Source: Megamerina dolium (taxonomy: Eukaryota > Arthropoda > Insecta > Diptera > Megamerinidae). Taken from it: a DNA stretch of 64,000 bases. Below the pieces are notes generated by a model that did not search any database, was not told the DNA's origin, and saw only the letters and a program-made list of their open reading frames with translations. Where the stretch lies: assembly GCA_963854835.1 (NCBI GenBank), contig OY978530.1, positions 31,216,695-31,280,694 on the forward strand, read 5' to 3'. This document shows positions 40,591 through 50,919 of this stretch, one piece after another (position 1 is the first letter of the stretch; every line of letters starts with the position of its first letter). Made by a program: the position numbers and the translations under genes.

Positions 40591-41178
40591 AGTGAGTGTT
40601 CTTACATTTTTCCACAGAATTGAAGATTTTAAGCTTGCGTTTATTCCATCTGCGGCAGTAGATTGAGAAATGATTGGTGACCTTTGTCTAAAGTCTCCAG
40701 CTAACAATATCAAAGCACCGCCAAACAAATCTTGATTTCCCCGTAGATCCTTCACTGTTCTATCCAATGCTTCTAATGATTTTTTGTTTGCCATTGGAAA
40801 TTCTTCCCAACCGATTATCGCACATTGCTGCAAGATTTTTGTCATTCCAGATGTTTTACTTATGTTACATGTAGGATTTTCATTTGACTGCATATTCAAC
40901 GGCAGCTTAAGTGCAGAGTTTGCTGTTCGACCGCCATCCAATAAAGTAGCAGCAATCCCAGAAGAAGCCAATGCCAGTGATATTTTACGTTGCGATCGAA
41001 TTAATGGCAGTAACAACGAAATCAAGAATGTTTTACCAGTTCCTCCAGGCGCGTCCAAAAAATACATTCCACCACTTTTATCGTTAACAACACGCATCAT
41101 CGTGTCGTATGCAATTGTTAAGCAAATGTCTTCAATCATGATCAATGCTTCATTATGCATTTCCGGTGTGTACAGCAA
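40579..41178 (-). CDS. Pif1-type helicase part of Helitron protein
   Basis: One hundred and ninety-nine residues open. YFLDAPGGTGKTFLISLLLP is the Walker A motif, ALASSGIAATLLDGGRTANS motif Ia, AIIGWEEFPMANKKSLEALD Walker B (DE replaced by EE) and ALILLAGDFRQRSPII motif III. The remaining helicase motifs are missing because the copy is truncated. The family unwinds DNA 5' to 3' during Helitron rolling-circle transfer. Start choice is arbitrary (MLYTPEMHNEAL is preceded by homologous sequence). Confidence 0.88.
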   Translation of the reverse strand: MLYTPEMHNEALIMIEDICLTIAYDTMMRVVNDKSGGMYFLDAPGGTGKTFLISLLLPLIRSQRKISLALASSGIAATLLDGGRTANSALKLPLNMQSNENPTCNISKTSGMTKILQQCAIIGWEEFPMANKKSLEALDRTVKDLRGNQDLFGGALILLAGDFRQRSPIISQSTAADGINASLKSSILWKNVRTLTYSS

Positions 41179-41408
41179 GTGTGGATTTGACGTACTACGG
41201 CAAAGTCTGTGGAAATATGATGATAAAATTATTGCGAATAATGTTAGTATTTTATGAGTAGATGAAACTGCAGCATCGGCAAGGGTAGCCTCTCAGTGTG
41301 CGTCATTTTCCAGTAAATGCAACCGTTGACACGTCTCACGATATGTTGCACACAATAGTCTATCAACTATTTTGAGACTTTGAAATGATGTTGGACCAAG
41401 AACGCAAA

Positions 41409-42477
41409 TCAACAATAAACGCAAAAAAAACACTCAGCATTGTTGGGATGAACTGTGTAAACACGTCCCAAATCATACTGTGCGTTTTTAGCCGTAAAAT
41501 AAACGCGTTGACCATTTTCAAGGTGCACAGTTAAATAAACTACGGTTGGATGTCTCTTATGAATTGGGAATGTAAAAATCCTCCACACCGCCTCATTACT
41601 GCTGACATAACGCCCTAATTGAAATTGAGTGATTTCGTCATTCCTATTTGGATCAGGTACACCAAACACAGCCAACCTCAAAATATTGATCTCTCATTTT
41701 GATAGTTGTGGATTTGTCGAAATCCTTTATCGACCGGCGGCGATATATAATTGTATCTAAAATCAATGCTATAGGATATCGTTTCGAACATTTGCCATCA
41801 ATCATGCATGGTGAGTTCATCTGGTGAAAATGATCTACACGGTCCATGGATCATGTTCTTTGTGATCACTTCAAATAACTCTTGATCGGTGCTTTGATCT
41901 GGAATTTCCGCAGATATAATGTCATCAATTTGATCCAGTCTTATTTTGTCAACTAACCATATCAATATGTGTGCATGAGAGAATATGTGCCATTCGACAG
42001 AATACATCTAGCATTACACTTCACCAATTAGTTTATGCTTTACTATGAAATCCATTAATGATTTCAACATTTGTTTAAACACACGTGCCGTTTTGTCGTG
42101 ACGATCTGTTGGTGATTGCCCTGGCAATAAGTTTTCTCGGATCTCACTCCATTGTGGATTAGATGTAAAAGTAATAAACAGATCCATAGGAACAAACATA
42201 TGTCATCGCATCCTGTGCAGTGTAGGAAGATGGCAATATCGTCATTAGGCCAATGTCATTTGGATTTACAGGCTGGTTGCCTAATGTTAATGGCATCACG
42301 TAGATGTATGTATTCTTCAGCGCGTAGCCTTTTCTGATTGAAGCTAATATTGTTTAAACGTTCAGTTTCGATTTTTGCATACATGTCGACAACATACTGG
42401 TGGAAAAGCCTTTGACATTTCAAAATATGATTGTCTTGATTTTGACGAACCATCAACTTGTACGCATAATAGTTCAT
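41409..42477 (-). pseudogene. Helitron Rep (HUH) region
   Basis: Five open stretches in different frames cover it. MNYYAYKLMVRQNQDNHILK, LFHQYVVDMYAKIETERLNN and YIHLRDAINIRQP lie at 42,256-42,477. FITFTSNPQWSEIRENLLPG and VFKQMLKSLMDFIVKH lie at 42,014-42,199. MYSVEWHIFSHAHILIWLVD at 41,798-42,007 holds the HUH metal motif as H-A-H. The third part (41,653-41,847) has GKCSKRYP. The Tyr nucleophile region (usually YxxxY) is eroded. It would nick the donor strand at the Helitron end. Confidence 0.82.
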
Positions 42478-42710
42478 TGCGCTGACCGTTTTATTTGGAA
42501 TTCCTACACCTGCAATTCAATTTCAAATTTTTCTAAAATTGTGTTTGTGAGAATAAATTTAACTAACCAGTTGACGGATTTACCAACTTAATGTTAATTT
42601 GATACCGGTCTTCCCTTGCGAAAACATAATCGGATATTGCAAAGCATCATAAGAGCTATGAAGTTCAGAGACACGTTGAAGTTGTTCATTTCTACGATGA
42701 AGGACGATAT

Positions 42711-43078
42711 AAAAATAAAATAGAAAATAAATATGTGGCACTTAAAGCCCCAAAGGGCTCATTGGCCGAGCTTCTCTTCCATTACTGTTGTGCGTCTTAA
42801 ATTTGGACGGTATTAGAAGGGACCTACTTATTTTAACCGGTTCCGAACGGCAGAACACTTGTGACATCACTTTTTCTGAGCTTTGTCACAGAGTTCTTTT
42901 ATAAGCTTTTTCATGGCAAGTTGTTACTGTCGGAAGAATTGCCAATTGCTTGCCGACAGGTGGGTACCTTTCGAAAGAAAAATCTTATCGATATTAAATT
43001 TGTTATGTATCAGCCGGGGATTGAACCACGACCTACAGATCAGAAGGCGAACACACTAACCACTGAGCTACGGCACCC
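42711..43078 (-). repeat. SINE family 1, copy in Helitron
   Basis: Reverse orientation; ACGATAT at 42,704-42,710 and 43,079-43,085. Removing it joins the frame of RDIVGEEFN-type coding (43,085-43,266) to the downstream Helitron coding. Confidence 0.9.
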
Positions 43079-43894
43079 ACGATATCGCGTGCATTAAATT
43101 CTTCTCCAACGATTACCACTGCTACATCGTCTATTGTTGGTATATTGTATCTCCTGGCATGCTGTCCAGCGGGCATTTTGTCAGCTCTTATGACATTTCT
43201 ATGATTATCCGACGTAATTATGTCCAATACCGTTTTAAACAAAGTCAAAGTTTTGTAAGTCAGCAATTATTTCTCTTCGTACGTTCGGATAAATACGACA
43301 CCGTTGATCAATTTCATCATTGGAACTTCCAAGAAAATAAATTTGCAAAAACTGATATGAACTATCTGCAAATGTCAATAACTATCCGATTCTGTCGTAC
43401 ACCTGACCTTGAATCTTATTTTCAAAAGATGTCAAGTTAAAATTTTTGTAATAATTGTAATCAATGTTGGCATGAAATTATCTCTGATGATATTTGTTGC
43501 ACCAAACGATGCCATTTGAAAGCATGAATTGTACGCCTGAATATTCTTCAAAAAACGCTTCGATTCTGTAGACGATCCAGAAACCAAGGAATGCAAAGGT
43601 TCTGGTGGACAAATTCAATGCAGACAATTTGACTTTGCCATTTGCACAGCACAACCCTGGCGTTTCAGTGCTGAATTTGAGTGCCTTGTAATGTTCACAA
43701 ATTTTGTTCATTGAACCAATGGTCACTGATTTATGTGAACTACAATCCACTGTACTATCATAGTTGAATGCAGCACGATTGAAATTTAAACATGCTGTAT
43801 TATTCGTGCTTCTTGATTCTTGTAGCCAAGAACGTGACCGCGCATTGAGTTCTCCATTATTTTGTTTGTTGTGTGGGCTGTACTTCCTTTTCAT
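43079..43894 (-). pseudogene. Helitron N-terminal region
   Basis: Frame 43,478-43,894 includes LNFNRAAFNYDSTVDCSSHK, TIGSMNKICEHYKALKFSTE and TPGLCCANGKVKLSALN, the N-terminal zinc-finger and domain of insect Helitron proteins. Frame 43,033-43,266 includes IIRADKMPAGQHARRYNIPT-like sequence (VIRADKMPAGQHARRYNIPT) and VAVVIVGEEFNARDIV. Between them the reading is in another frame. It is part of the Rep/helicase polyprotein. Confidence 0.8.
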
Positions 43895-43899
43895 TTATC

Positions 43900-44220
43900 T
43901 GGCAGCAGCTTGCCTTCTGACATTAGTAGACTGTCGACTGATATTACTTTTTCTTGACGTGATTTTCCAAAATAAATAATTGTATTTTCATCATGCACAT
44001 ACACATACAACACAAAAAATGCACCTACTTCAAATTAACTTTGAACAATTCCAAATGTAGCTAACGCTTTGTACGAATATGTTGTCTTTTGTGATTTTCT
44101 ATTACCTTCCTACATTTTTGTTCGTCTCAATATATGCATCTATCCTTATCACACATATTGGTTTTTACCCTTCAATTTAAATAGTGCGCAATAAATTTAC
44201 TTTTCAGCCAACGACACACA
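43900..44220. other. no gene seen; probable Helitron 5' flank
   Basis: AT-rich sequence upstream of the Helitron protein start. I could not identify the terminal TC end. Confidence 0.35.
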
Positions 44221-44225
44221 CATAG

Positions 44226-44292
44226 TGCAATAGCCCAGCGGATAGATCTGAGCTCTACAATCGGAAGGACCCACGTTCAAACCCCGAAAACA
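44226..44292 (+). repeat. tRNA-like element (possible SINE head, third type)
   Basis: TAGCCCAGCGGATAG matches an A-box and CGTTCAAACCCCG a B-box, about 33 bases apart, with GTGCAATAGCC before and AAACATTTG after. No clean acceptor stem with CCA. The match in spacing supports a pol III promoter of a tRNA-derived SINE or tRNA pseudogene. No second copy was seen in this window. Confidence 0.55.
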
Positions 44293-44449
44293 TTTGTTAA
44301 AAATATATACTTTCTTTTTCGATTTTAAAAAATTAATTACAAATAATTTTATTAAAACCAACATAAATTTTTACGTAAAAAAAATTTACATAAAATTTTA
44401 TTTAAATCATTCAAAACAACATTCGAAATAAATGCCTTTCGTATATTAA
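44293..44449. other. AT-rich spacer, no gene
   Basis: Poly(A/T)-rich; nothing recognisable. Confidence 0.4.
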
Positions 44450-44532
44450 TTAAATTTACGCTTCCACAGCCGGGGATCGAACTCACAATCTAAAGATCGG
44501 ACGCGAACGAGCTAACCATTTAGCTACGGCAA
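44450..44532 (-). repeat. tRNA-like SINE (family 2), fuller copy
   Basis: Minus strand: GTTGCCGTAGCTAAATGGTT (A-box), GCGTCCGATCTTTAGATTG and GAGTTCGATCCCCGGC (B-box), then TGTGGAAGCGTAAATTTAAT. The downstream part is shared with the truncated copy at 14,562-14,628. It is related in layout, but not identical, to family 1. Confidence 0.7.
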
Positions 44533-44534
44533 CA

Positions 44535-44985
44535 TATAAAAATATTGTTCATTTTTACATACATCTTTGGCAATTAACAAAATGACAACCCCAAAATCAC
44601 TGTTTTTTTTTTATTTTCAATTAAGTAGGTAATTAAGTACTGCTGAGCGCTCTTTTGCTTTTTTAAAAATGCTTTTGAATCTTTCTTAATTTTTTTAGCC
44701 TATAACATTCCTATCGTAATTATCTACGTTAAAAAAAATCAACAAAATTGGTTGAAAATTGCGGGCGACAGAGGGAAACATACACTTTTTATCACTATGT
44801 TTTATATATATATATAGAAGAAGAAGAATATATATCCTGGGATTCTCTTGCACACATTGATTTTGGAAAAACTCGCAAAAAAATTTGGTGTGGATCAATT
44901 GTGGATTGTAGATTTGTATGTAGGTAGATAGAAAAATTGCATATAAGCTGCTAAATTAGTAGTGTGAGTTTACAGTGACAAGTTC
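44535..44985. other. no recognisable gene
   Basis: AT-rich, with a short TATATATATATATAG tract near 44,803-44,817 followed by GAAGAAGAAG. No family recognised. Confidence 0.4.
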
Positions 44986-45590
44986 AATATGTTAATACTA
45001 AGAACCTTACAAGGCCCTCCAATATTAAATATTGCAAAAGATCGCTCTTGCTAACAGATGTTACTTTGGGCTAAGTAAGCAAATGAGAAGTCGAGCCGTC
45101 TTCTGAGCAACGAAAACCACACCCTACAAGTCTCTTATCATGCCTGTCCTTACATATGGCCCCGAAGCATGGACAATTTCCAGCTGAGATGAGAGAATGC
45201 TGGGAGTTTTCGAGAGAAAAGTCCTACGCAAAATCTTTGGACCTATTTGCGTTGGTGGCGAGTACCGAATACGGTACAACCATGAGCTGTACGAGCTGTA
45301 TGCCGATATTGACATAGTAAAGTGCATCAAAATCCAGTGGCTGCGCTGGATAGGTCACGTCGAGCATTCGCTTCCATTCGGAAGAACACGCTCCAGCTAA
45401 GAATCCGCTGGTGGACGAGGCAGAAGAGGCAAACCTGATCTCAGGTTGAAAGACCAAGTGCTGGAGAACTTTACAGAGCTTGAAATTTCTAACTGGCACT
45501 AGATAGCGGAGAACAGAAATCTCTGTTCTACGCTGGCAAAGCACGCTAAATTCGGCATTACACTTCGGTTGTAATGGCCACATAAGTGGG
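44986..45590 (+). mobile_element. RTE-type LINE 3' end
   Basis: Starting near 45,040 the plus strand encodes NRCYFGLSKQMRSRAV, then (after shifts) MLGVFERKVLRKIFGPICV, EYRIRYNHELYELYADIDIV and KCIKIQWLRWIGHVEH. This is the C-terminal part of the RTE protein whose minus-strand copy lies at 10,984-13,806. In-frame stops occur at about 45,178 and 45,398. The 3' part includes GRGRRGKPDLRLKDQVLENF. The LINE is 5'-truncated and ends near 45,590. Confidence 0.85.
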
Positions 45591-46563
45591 TAAGTAGATT
45601 TTCAAAAAAATTCATTCAACAAATTTCATGAAAGTGCTGATATTTTTGCATAGATAATCAAAATCGTTGGCAGCGTCAATGTACCTGTGTTGCTTATCGG
45701 CGAATCCGTGTTATTAAAAACGAATTCCGTCAATAATGGCTCTATTCCGAAAAACAAAACATTTTAACATCGTTATAAAAGCGATTTATCTTTTATACAA
45801 CTTCTTGAAAATGGAAATCGATTAGGCTTCCTCTGCATGGATGCAAAATACAGTAGAGCACGTATCTGCACGGAATTAGCTACACTAAAAGAGCTGGCAA
45901 AAATATCGGGACGACAACGACTATTAGGAATGCAATATCTTTGAGTTTTCGTAGCTATATATGTTGTTTTCCATACACTGGAATAATTGGTTCGTAGTTA
46001 TAGTCAAAGTTCAAATCATCTTAAATTTAGTATTAACTAACTTAACACATCTCCTACCCAAAAATCTATTAATAATCCGATTTTAAATTTCAGGTGATCT
46101 TAATTTTAAACTACGTTCCATTTTATTTTCATTTTATACATTCAACTCAAAATTTATCAATAAATTTGGTGACAAATTCTTATTACAGATGGCAATTGGA
46201 ATAAACAGCTTATCGTATTATTCGCTAGCCAATACAATTATCTCAAGTGATTACTCTTACGGGATAGATAATGTTGAACCACAGCCTCCACCATAAACTG
46301 CTTCACTAACTCCACGCCGACGAAAGATAAGAAGTTCGTCTGAAGCAGAACAACTTAAGCTTCTGAAAGAATAGGTACGCAATCAAAGAAATTAAGAAAC
46401 ACAAAGATTGAAAATTGCCAAGCTGTCCATAGAACTACACATTTAACTTTACCTTTAAATGCGTGAATTTTATTATTGATTAAAAATATATTTTTGAAAA
46501 TATATTTGGGTGTAGAAAGCACAGGAAAAGTAGTTTAAAAAATATGCTATTAACTTACAGCCA
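45591..46563. other. no firm gene; weak Harbinger-accessory or exon-like signal
   Basis: Nothing in frame for long. Near 46,190 a pyrimidine tract and ATTACAG precede ATGGCAATTGGAATAAACAG. Further on, PRRRKIRSSSEAEQLKLLKE and, after a TAG, RNQRNQETQRLKIAKLSIE-like coding (about 46,310-46,430) resemble the charged tail of Myb/SANT accessory proteins of PIF/Harbinger elements. The link is weak and I do not call a gene. Confidence 0.35.
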
Positions 46564-46911
46564 ATAATTGATTAAAGCCCCGAAGGGCTTATTGGCCAAA
46601 CTTCTTTTCCATTACTGTTGTGCGTGTTAAATTTTGGACAGTATTAGAAGGGACCTACTTATTTTAGCCGGTTCCGAACGGCAGAACACTTGTGACATCA
46701 CTTTTTCTTAGCTCTGTCACAGAGTTCTTTTAGAAGCTTTTTCATGGAAAGTTGTTACTGTCGAAAGAATTGCTAATTGCTTGCCGACAGTTGGATACCG
46801 TTCGAAAGAAAAATCTTTTCGATATTAAATTTGTTATGCATGAGCTGGGGATTGAACCACGACCTACAGATCAGAAGGCCAATACACTAACCACTAAGCT
46901 ACGGCACCCAT
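46564..46911 (-). repeat. SINE family 1, copy beside mariner
   Basis: TTACAGCCA at 46,555-46,563 and 46,912-46,920 flanks it exactly. Body includes TTCGAAAGAAAAATCTTTTC and the tRNA-like head at the right end. Confidence 0.92.
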
Positions 46912-47200
46912 TTACAGCCACTGAAAATTAAAAAATATTATGTTTCATATCTACAACAGTGCACAATTATCGAACTACGAGGGCGGATTGATAATGAAGC
47001 TACCTAACATTTTTTTTTTCAAAAACCATTTATTTCTCAACATAGTCTCTTTTTACTTCGTTACACTTAGTAAGACGATATTCCAACTTTTTTATACCAT
47101 CTCAATTATACGATGTCGGTAACTCCTCAAAATACGCGTTAGTTTCGGTAATTACTTCTTCGTTTGAGCTGAATCTTTTTCCTTTTTTTATTTATTTTAT

Positions 47201-47509
47201 CTAATGCTGAGTGAACCGGTGCGTTGTCTTGAAGAAAGACCACTTTTTCTTTAAATGTGGTCGTTTCTTCTTAATTGCATCATTCAATTGATCCAATAAT
47301 GCACGATAATTCTTACCTGTGATTGTGGATCCTTTTTCAGGATAATCGATAAGCAATATTCCGAGTGCATCCCAAAATACAGTGGCCATAACCTTACCAG
47401 CCGAATTCACTGCCTTCGCCTTCTTCGGAGCACTTCCACCAGCTTCCACCCATTGTTTCAATTGATTTTTGGTTTCAGGTGTGTAGTGGTGAACCCACGT
47501 TTCATCAAC
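47201..47509 (-). pseudogene. mariner transposase, catalytic part
   Basis: Before the Jockey site the frame has TVDETWVHHYTPETKNQLKQ (first aspartate), then GGSAPKKAKAVNSAGKVMAT, VFWDALGILLIDYPEKGSTI and NDAIKKKRPHLKKK. A one-base shift hides the second aspartate, which is still readable in the other frame as VVFLQDNAPVHS. Sequence then jumps to KRFSSNEEV and a partly preserved C-terminus. The jump removes the segment with the third catalytic aspartate. Confidence 0.85.
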
Positions 47510-47520
47510 AGTTATTAATC

Positions 47521-49266
47521 TGGTGAAGCGGCAGACTACTCTTTGTGGAAAACAGTAAAAAACTCAAATCGGCCAATTCTCACTGATTCCCCCATCCGTT
47601 TGAGTGACGGTAATTGGGCTAGAAACAACTGTGAGAAAGGTTTGGCTTTTGCAAACCACCTAAAAAGTGTGTTTACACCCAATCCACCCTCTTCACAGTC
47701 CACATTACCAAAATTAACTTCTCAACCTTGCTCAATAACGCTCAAAATTAAAAAAAAAGGACATATTCAAAGCAATTTATAAAGATTTAAACCCAAAAAA
47801 ATCACCTGGTCCAGATAAAATTACCGGTAAAATGATAAAAGAGCTACCTCCGGCTTCAGTAATTCATCTCATGCACATTTTCAATGCTATCCTTCGTATT
47901 AAACACTATCCTAAATGCTGGAAAACTTCAAAAATTATTATGATAGCAAAACCAGGAAAAGACCCTACAAAAGTTGCATCGTACAGACCTATCAGCCTCC
48001 TTCCTCTACTCTCTTAAGTATTCGAAAAGCTACTTGTCATGAATATAACTCCATTTATTAATCTCAACCAACTGATTCCTCAACATCAGTTTGGATTTAG
48101 AAAACAGCACGGCACAATAGAACAAGTCCACCGCATTGTAACTCTGATAAGGAACACTTTTGAAGAAAAATTATTGCTCAGCTGTCTTTCTTGATATCAC
48201 TCAAGCTTTCGATAAAGTATGGCACGATGGCCTTATTTACAAACTCAAACTATTACTGCCTGCAAATGTCTCCTCATTGCTTGCTACCTCACGAAAAGAC
48301 AATTTCTCGTACATCATAAGGATTACTCAACAAATCTATTAGATATTCACGCTAGCGTTCCTCAAGGAAGCGTTTTGGGCCCCTTACTGTATCTCTTATA
48401 TACTTCAGATATGCCCAACAATAACTATACATTCATATCGACCTTTGCTGATGATACGGCAATATTGTGCTCTCGCTCTAACCCCATAGAAGCTACTAAA
48501 CTCCTGCAGACTCATGTCGATTCTCTCGAAATCTGGCTAGCAAAATGGCGTATAAAAGTCAATGAATCAAAGAGCGTACATGTAACCTTCACTCTAAGGC
48601 TAGATACATGTCCCCCACTTAATATTAATGGCCAATCAGTTCCACAATGTTCCTCAACAAAGTATTTGGGTATTCACCTCGACAGAAGGCTGACAAGGAA
48701 AAATCACATAGAGGCAAAGAAAACTCAGATCAAACTTAAAGTGAATCAGTTATGGTGGCTGTTACACAAAAGATCAAAGTTGAATCTTGAATACAAAGTG
48801 CTATTATATAAAGCAATCCTGAAGCCAATTTGGACTTATGGTGTTCAGTTTTGGGGCACCGCATCTCCCTCAAATATCGAAAAATTGCAGCGAATACAAT
48901 CCAAGTGTCTGCGAATTATTGTAAACGCGCCTTGGTGTATGAGGAACGTTAACATCCATCGAGATTTAAATGTACCCACAATTTCTAAGGAAGTTGCAAT
49001 GTCCTGCAGAAGCTACATTCAAAAATTAAACAATCATCCGAATCCCCTTGCTAGGCAATTGTTGCTAAGCACGGGGCATCGTCGATTAAAACGAAAAGAC
49101 ACACTGAATATGCTGTGAAATTGCTATACCTCGCGACTCAACAAATTGTGATGGAACGTTGGGAATATCACATAATTTTAGTTAGTTTGTAAGATTTGAT
49201 TACTTATTGTTAGTTTCTAAGTAATTTAGAAAGATCCAATAAAAAAAGCTTGTTAGAAAAAAAAAA
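47521..49266 (+). mobile_element. Jockey-clade LINE copy B
   Basis: A 1.75-kb copy, 5'-truncated at the end of the endonuclease-RT linker, inserted in a mariner (AGTTATTAATC duplicated). It is nearly identical to copy A (17.2-20.5 kb). It ends in AATAAAAAAAGCTTGTTAGA followed by a run of A. It has the same TAA within the RT (48,015-48,017) and the same frame change as copy A (near 48,290), plus its own small changes. Confidence 0.95.
47543..49118 (+). pseudogene. Jockey ORF2 RT, copy B
   Basis: Blocks as in copy A: GNWARNNCEKGLAFANHLKS, then an A-run shift, then KELPPASVIHLMHIFNAILR and SYRPISLLPLLS followed by TAA. FRKQHGTIEQVHRIV and VFLDITQAFDKVWHDGLIYK follow, and then the 299-residue frame (48,219-49,118) with VPQGSVLGPLLYLLYTSD, TFADDTAILCSRSN (FADD) and LGIHLDRRLTRKNHI. 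GVP of copy A is SVP here. The FADD site is intact. Not functional. Confidence 0.92.
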
Positions 49267-49277
49267 AGTTATTAATC

Positions 49278-49630
49278 GACGCCAAAAATTAACAGGATTA
49301 CGCTTTATCATGTCCAAACACCGCTGTGAAGTGGTCTCTCTAGCTCGTTTTTGTTCGACACTGAGCAAACGCGGCACCCATCTTGCCGATAGCTTTTTCA
49401 TATGGAAATGTTCATGCAAAATGTTGAACACACACAATCTCATGCAACTTGACTCGGCGATCATTCATAACGATATCGAGGATTTTCTTGATATTTTCTT
49501 CAGTAACCACCTCTTTTGGCCTTCCTGTTGATGGTATTGTTGCAGTTCTTGTTTGGCCGCATTTAAATTCAGCAATTCTTGTCATCCCAGCCGTGTTTGT
49601 CGTCGTTGTCGTCGTCGTCATCGACCTTGG
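49278..49630 (-). pseudogene. mariner transposase, N-terminal DNA-binding part
   Basis: Frame 49,412-49,621 has FKCGQTRTATIPSTGRPKEV, VTEENIKKILDIVMNDRRVK and LHEIV. Frame 49,210-49,464 has HFHMKKLSARWVPRLLSVEQ and KRARETTSQRCLDMIKRNP. Together they form the helix-turn-helix DNA-binding half of a mariner. The very first residues (MTTTTTTT, from a GTCGTC repeat) are not part of it. A frameshift near 49,430 divides the two. Confidence 0.82.
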
Positions 49631-49659
49631 GAGCAGAACGCCACTTTATTTCACAATTA

Positions 49660-50158
49660 TAGCCTAGACAGAAGGCAGCCTAATTCCAAGTTAATTCGAA
49701 ATAACTCGGGCATTAACTGGAGCTAATCCGCATTAACTCAATGAGTTAATTCTCAAAATAAAAGAGGTTTAGGGCAATTTCGATAGCAACACTGCTGAAA
49801 ATTTTCTATTGTGAATTTTTCTCGATCCAACTTATAAAACAATAGGTGTGTTCGCTTATAAAAAACTTTCAACAATTGTTAACAGTTTTCACCATGAAAA
49901 GCGTTGGCGAACAATTAAATCCAGCTGTCAATTACGAACTGTGAATATCAATTTACAAGTTTCTGATAGTTTTCTGTTCACGTACTTCTTGTAGTTTTTC
50001 TCATATTGAGAGTGACAGATGACAGAAATTGATAGTAATGTAAGTGAGTAGTAAAGCAGCAATCAGCCGTTTAGTTAATCCGCAATACTGGCGTCTGTCA
50101 GGTTAATATTTTATTCGGATTAAGTGCGCCGGATTAACGCTGCCGTCTATCTAGGCTA
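49660..50158. mobile_element. MITE with TTA target duplication
   Basis: A 499-bp element. The left end TAGCCTAGACAGAAGGCAGC and the right end (reverse complement) TAGCCTAGATAGACGGCAGC match at 18 of 20 bases. It is flanked on both sides by TTA (49,657-49,659 and 50,159-50,161), the target duplication typical of PIF/Harbinger. There is no open reading frame. The interior is AT-rich, with many TTAAC/GTTAA motifs near the ends. Confidence 0.88.
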
Positions 50159-50159
50159 T

Positions 50160-50590
50160 TAGAATAGGAATATTTATTGGCTTTATTTCTTTTTAACATA
50201 CGCATGCAGTATATACGTTCGAAAGGGAAGGAACAACAATTTATCGACAACTTTGCACAAAAGGGAGAAATTCTACTTTTTAACTGTGTGAAATTGACTG
50301 CAAACCGTCAAGTGTTCGTTTTATTGCAACAAGGTGGTCGGAAAATATTGTACAACAGAAAACTAGTTTTTTTCCCTTCTTACAATCAAATGAAAACCGC
50401 ATAAAATTACAAAGGCAAGTACACAATAGAAAATTAGTAGTGTGCAAAAGTGTGTTAACCCAAATTCTTAAATCTCAACCCTCATCGTTCTTTCTTTTAC
50501 GGCGAATTGAAATAATGCAATGGTGTGCTGGGAGAAATTAACAAAACTTCAGCAGCAACATCAACGGAATCTATCAACATATAGTGAGTA
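50160..50590. other. unassigned stretch with one short frame
   Basis: A 75-residue frame (50,177-50,404, plus strand: MALFLFNIRMQYIRSKGKEQ) has no family I recognise. The rest is non-coding. It lies between the MITE and a Harbinger fragment and could be the flank of the latter. Confidence 0.3.
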
Positions 50591-50595
50591 CGACC

Positions 50596-50916
50596 TCACA
50601 CATTACGTAAGTCCACACATTTATACACACCCACATATATATAGTTGCGTCCTACCCTTCTAAACAAATATATTATCGTCATTATTTTCTTAGTGTGTAC
50701 ATGGTAGATCCGACGGATCATACGCATCTCTGATTTTTTTCTTATGCGCAGTTCATCCACATAACTGAGCTCACTGTCCTCGAAAAAGAAGTCGTAGATA
50801 ATATCCGTTGTTATTTTAAAACTTTTTCTCCACATGAACTTTTCACTCTTATGTACAAAATTCTTTTGTCTGTTCCTCTTCCTCTTCCTCGAAGTATAAA
50901 ACCTCTGAATTTCCAC
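50596..50916 (-). pseudogene. PIF/Harbinger transposase N-terminal fragment (copy 1)
   Basis: The frame contains NFVHKSEKFMWRKSFKITTD and IIYDFFFEDSELSYVDELR. The same sequence, almost base for base (about 126 bp), is at 60,160-60,286, where it begins the coding of a HARBI1-like transposase on the same strand. So this piece is a scrap, or the 5' end of a deleted relative, of that family. Downstream (50,596-50,740) the frame has no match. Confidence 0.6.
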
Positions 50917-50919
50917 AAA

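Larger units (their letters stand above)
40579..43900 (-). mobile_element. Helitron, truncated at the helicase C-terminus, with a SINE inside
   Basis: From right to left on the minus strand: an N-terminal Helitron-type domain (43,478-43,894), a further segment (43,033-43,266), a SINE (42,711-43,078), the Rep region (42,477 to about 41,790), a linker (41,409-41,681) and a Pif1 helicase (41,178-40,579). The helicase is cut at about 40,590 by the R1 fragment, so the 3' hairpin end (CTRR) is lost. The 5' TC end was not identified. The coding is degenerate, with frameshifts between most blocks. Confidence 0.85.
46978..49630 (-). mobile_element. mariner-type transposon split by Jockey copy B
   Basis: Minus-strand mariner sequence lies on both sides of a Jockey LINE. 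The C-terminal part, 46,978-47,520, ends near TACGAGGGCGGATTGATAAT, which resembles a mariner end. The N-terminal part, 49,278-49,630, is 5'-truncated. AGTTATTAATC is duplicated at the insertion (47,510-47,520 and 49,267-49,277). The element lacks the region with the third catalytic aspartate, so it was already deleted before or after the LINE came in. Confidence 0.85.

Noticed and set aside
46978..49630. SETMAR-like host gene
   Set aside because: No SET domain; it is only the mariner part, broken by a LINE and lacking the third catalytic residue.
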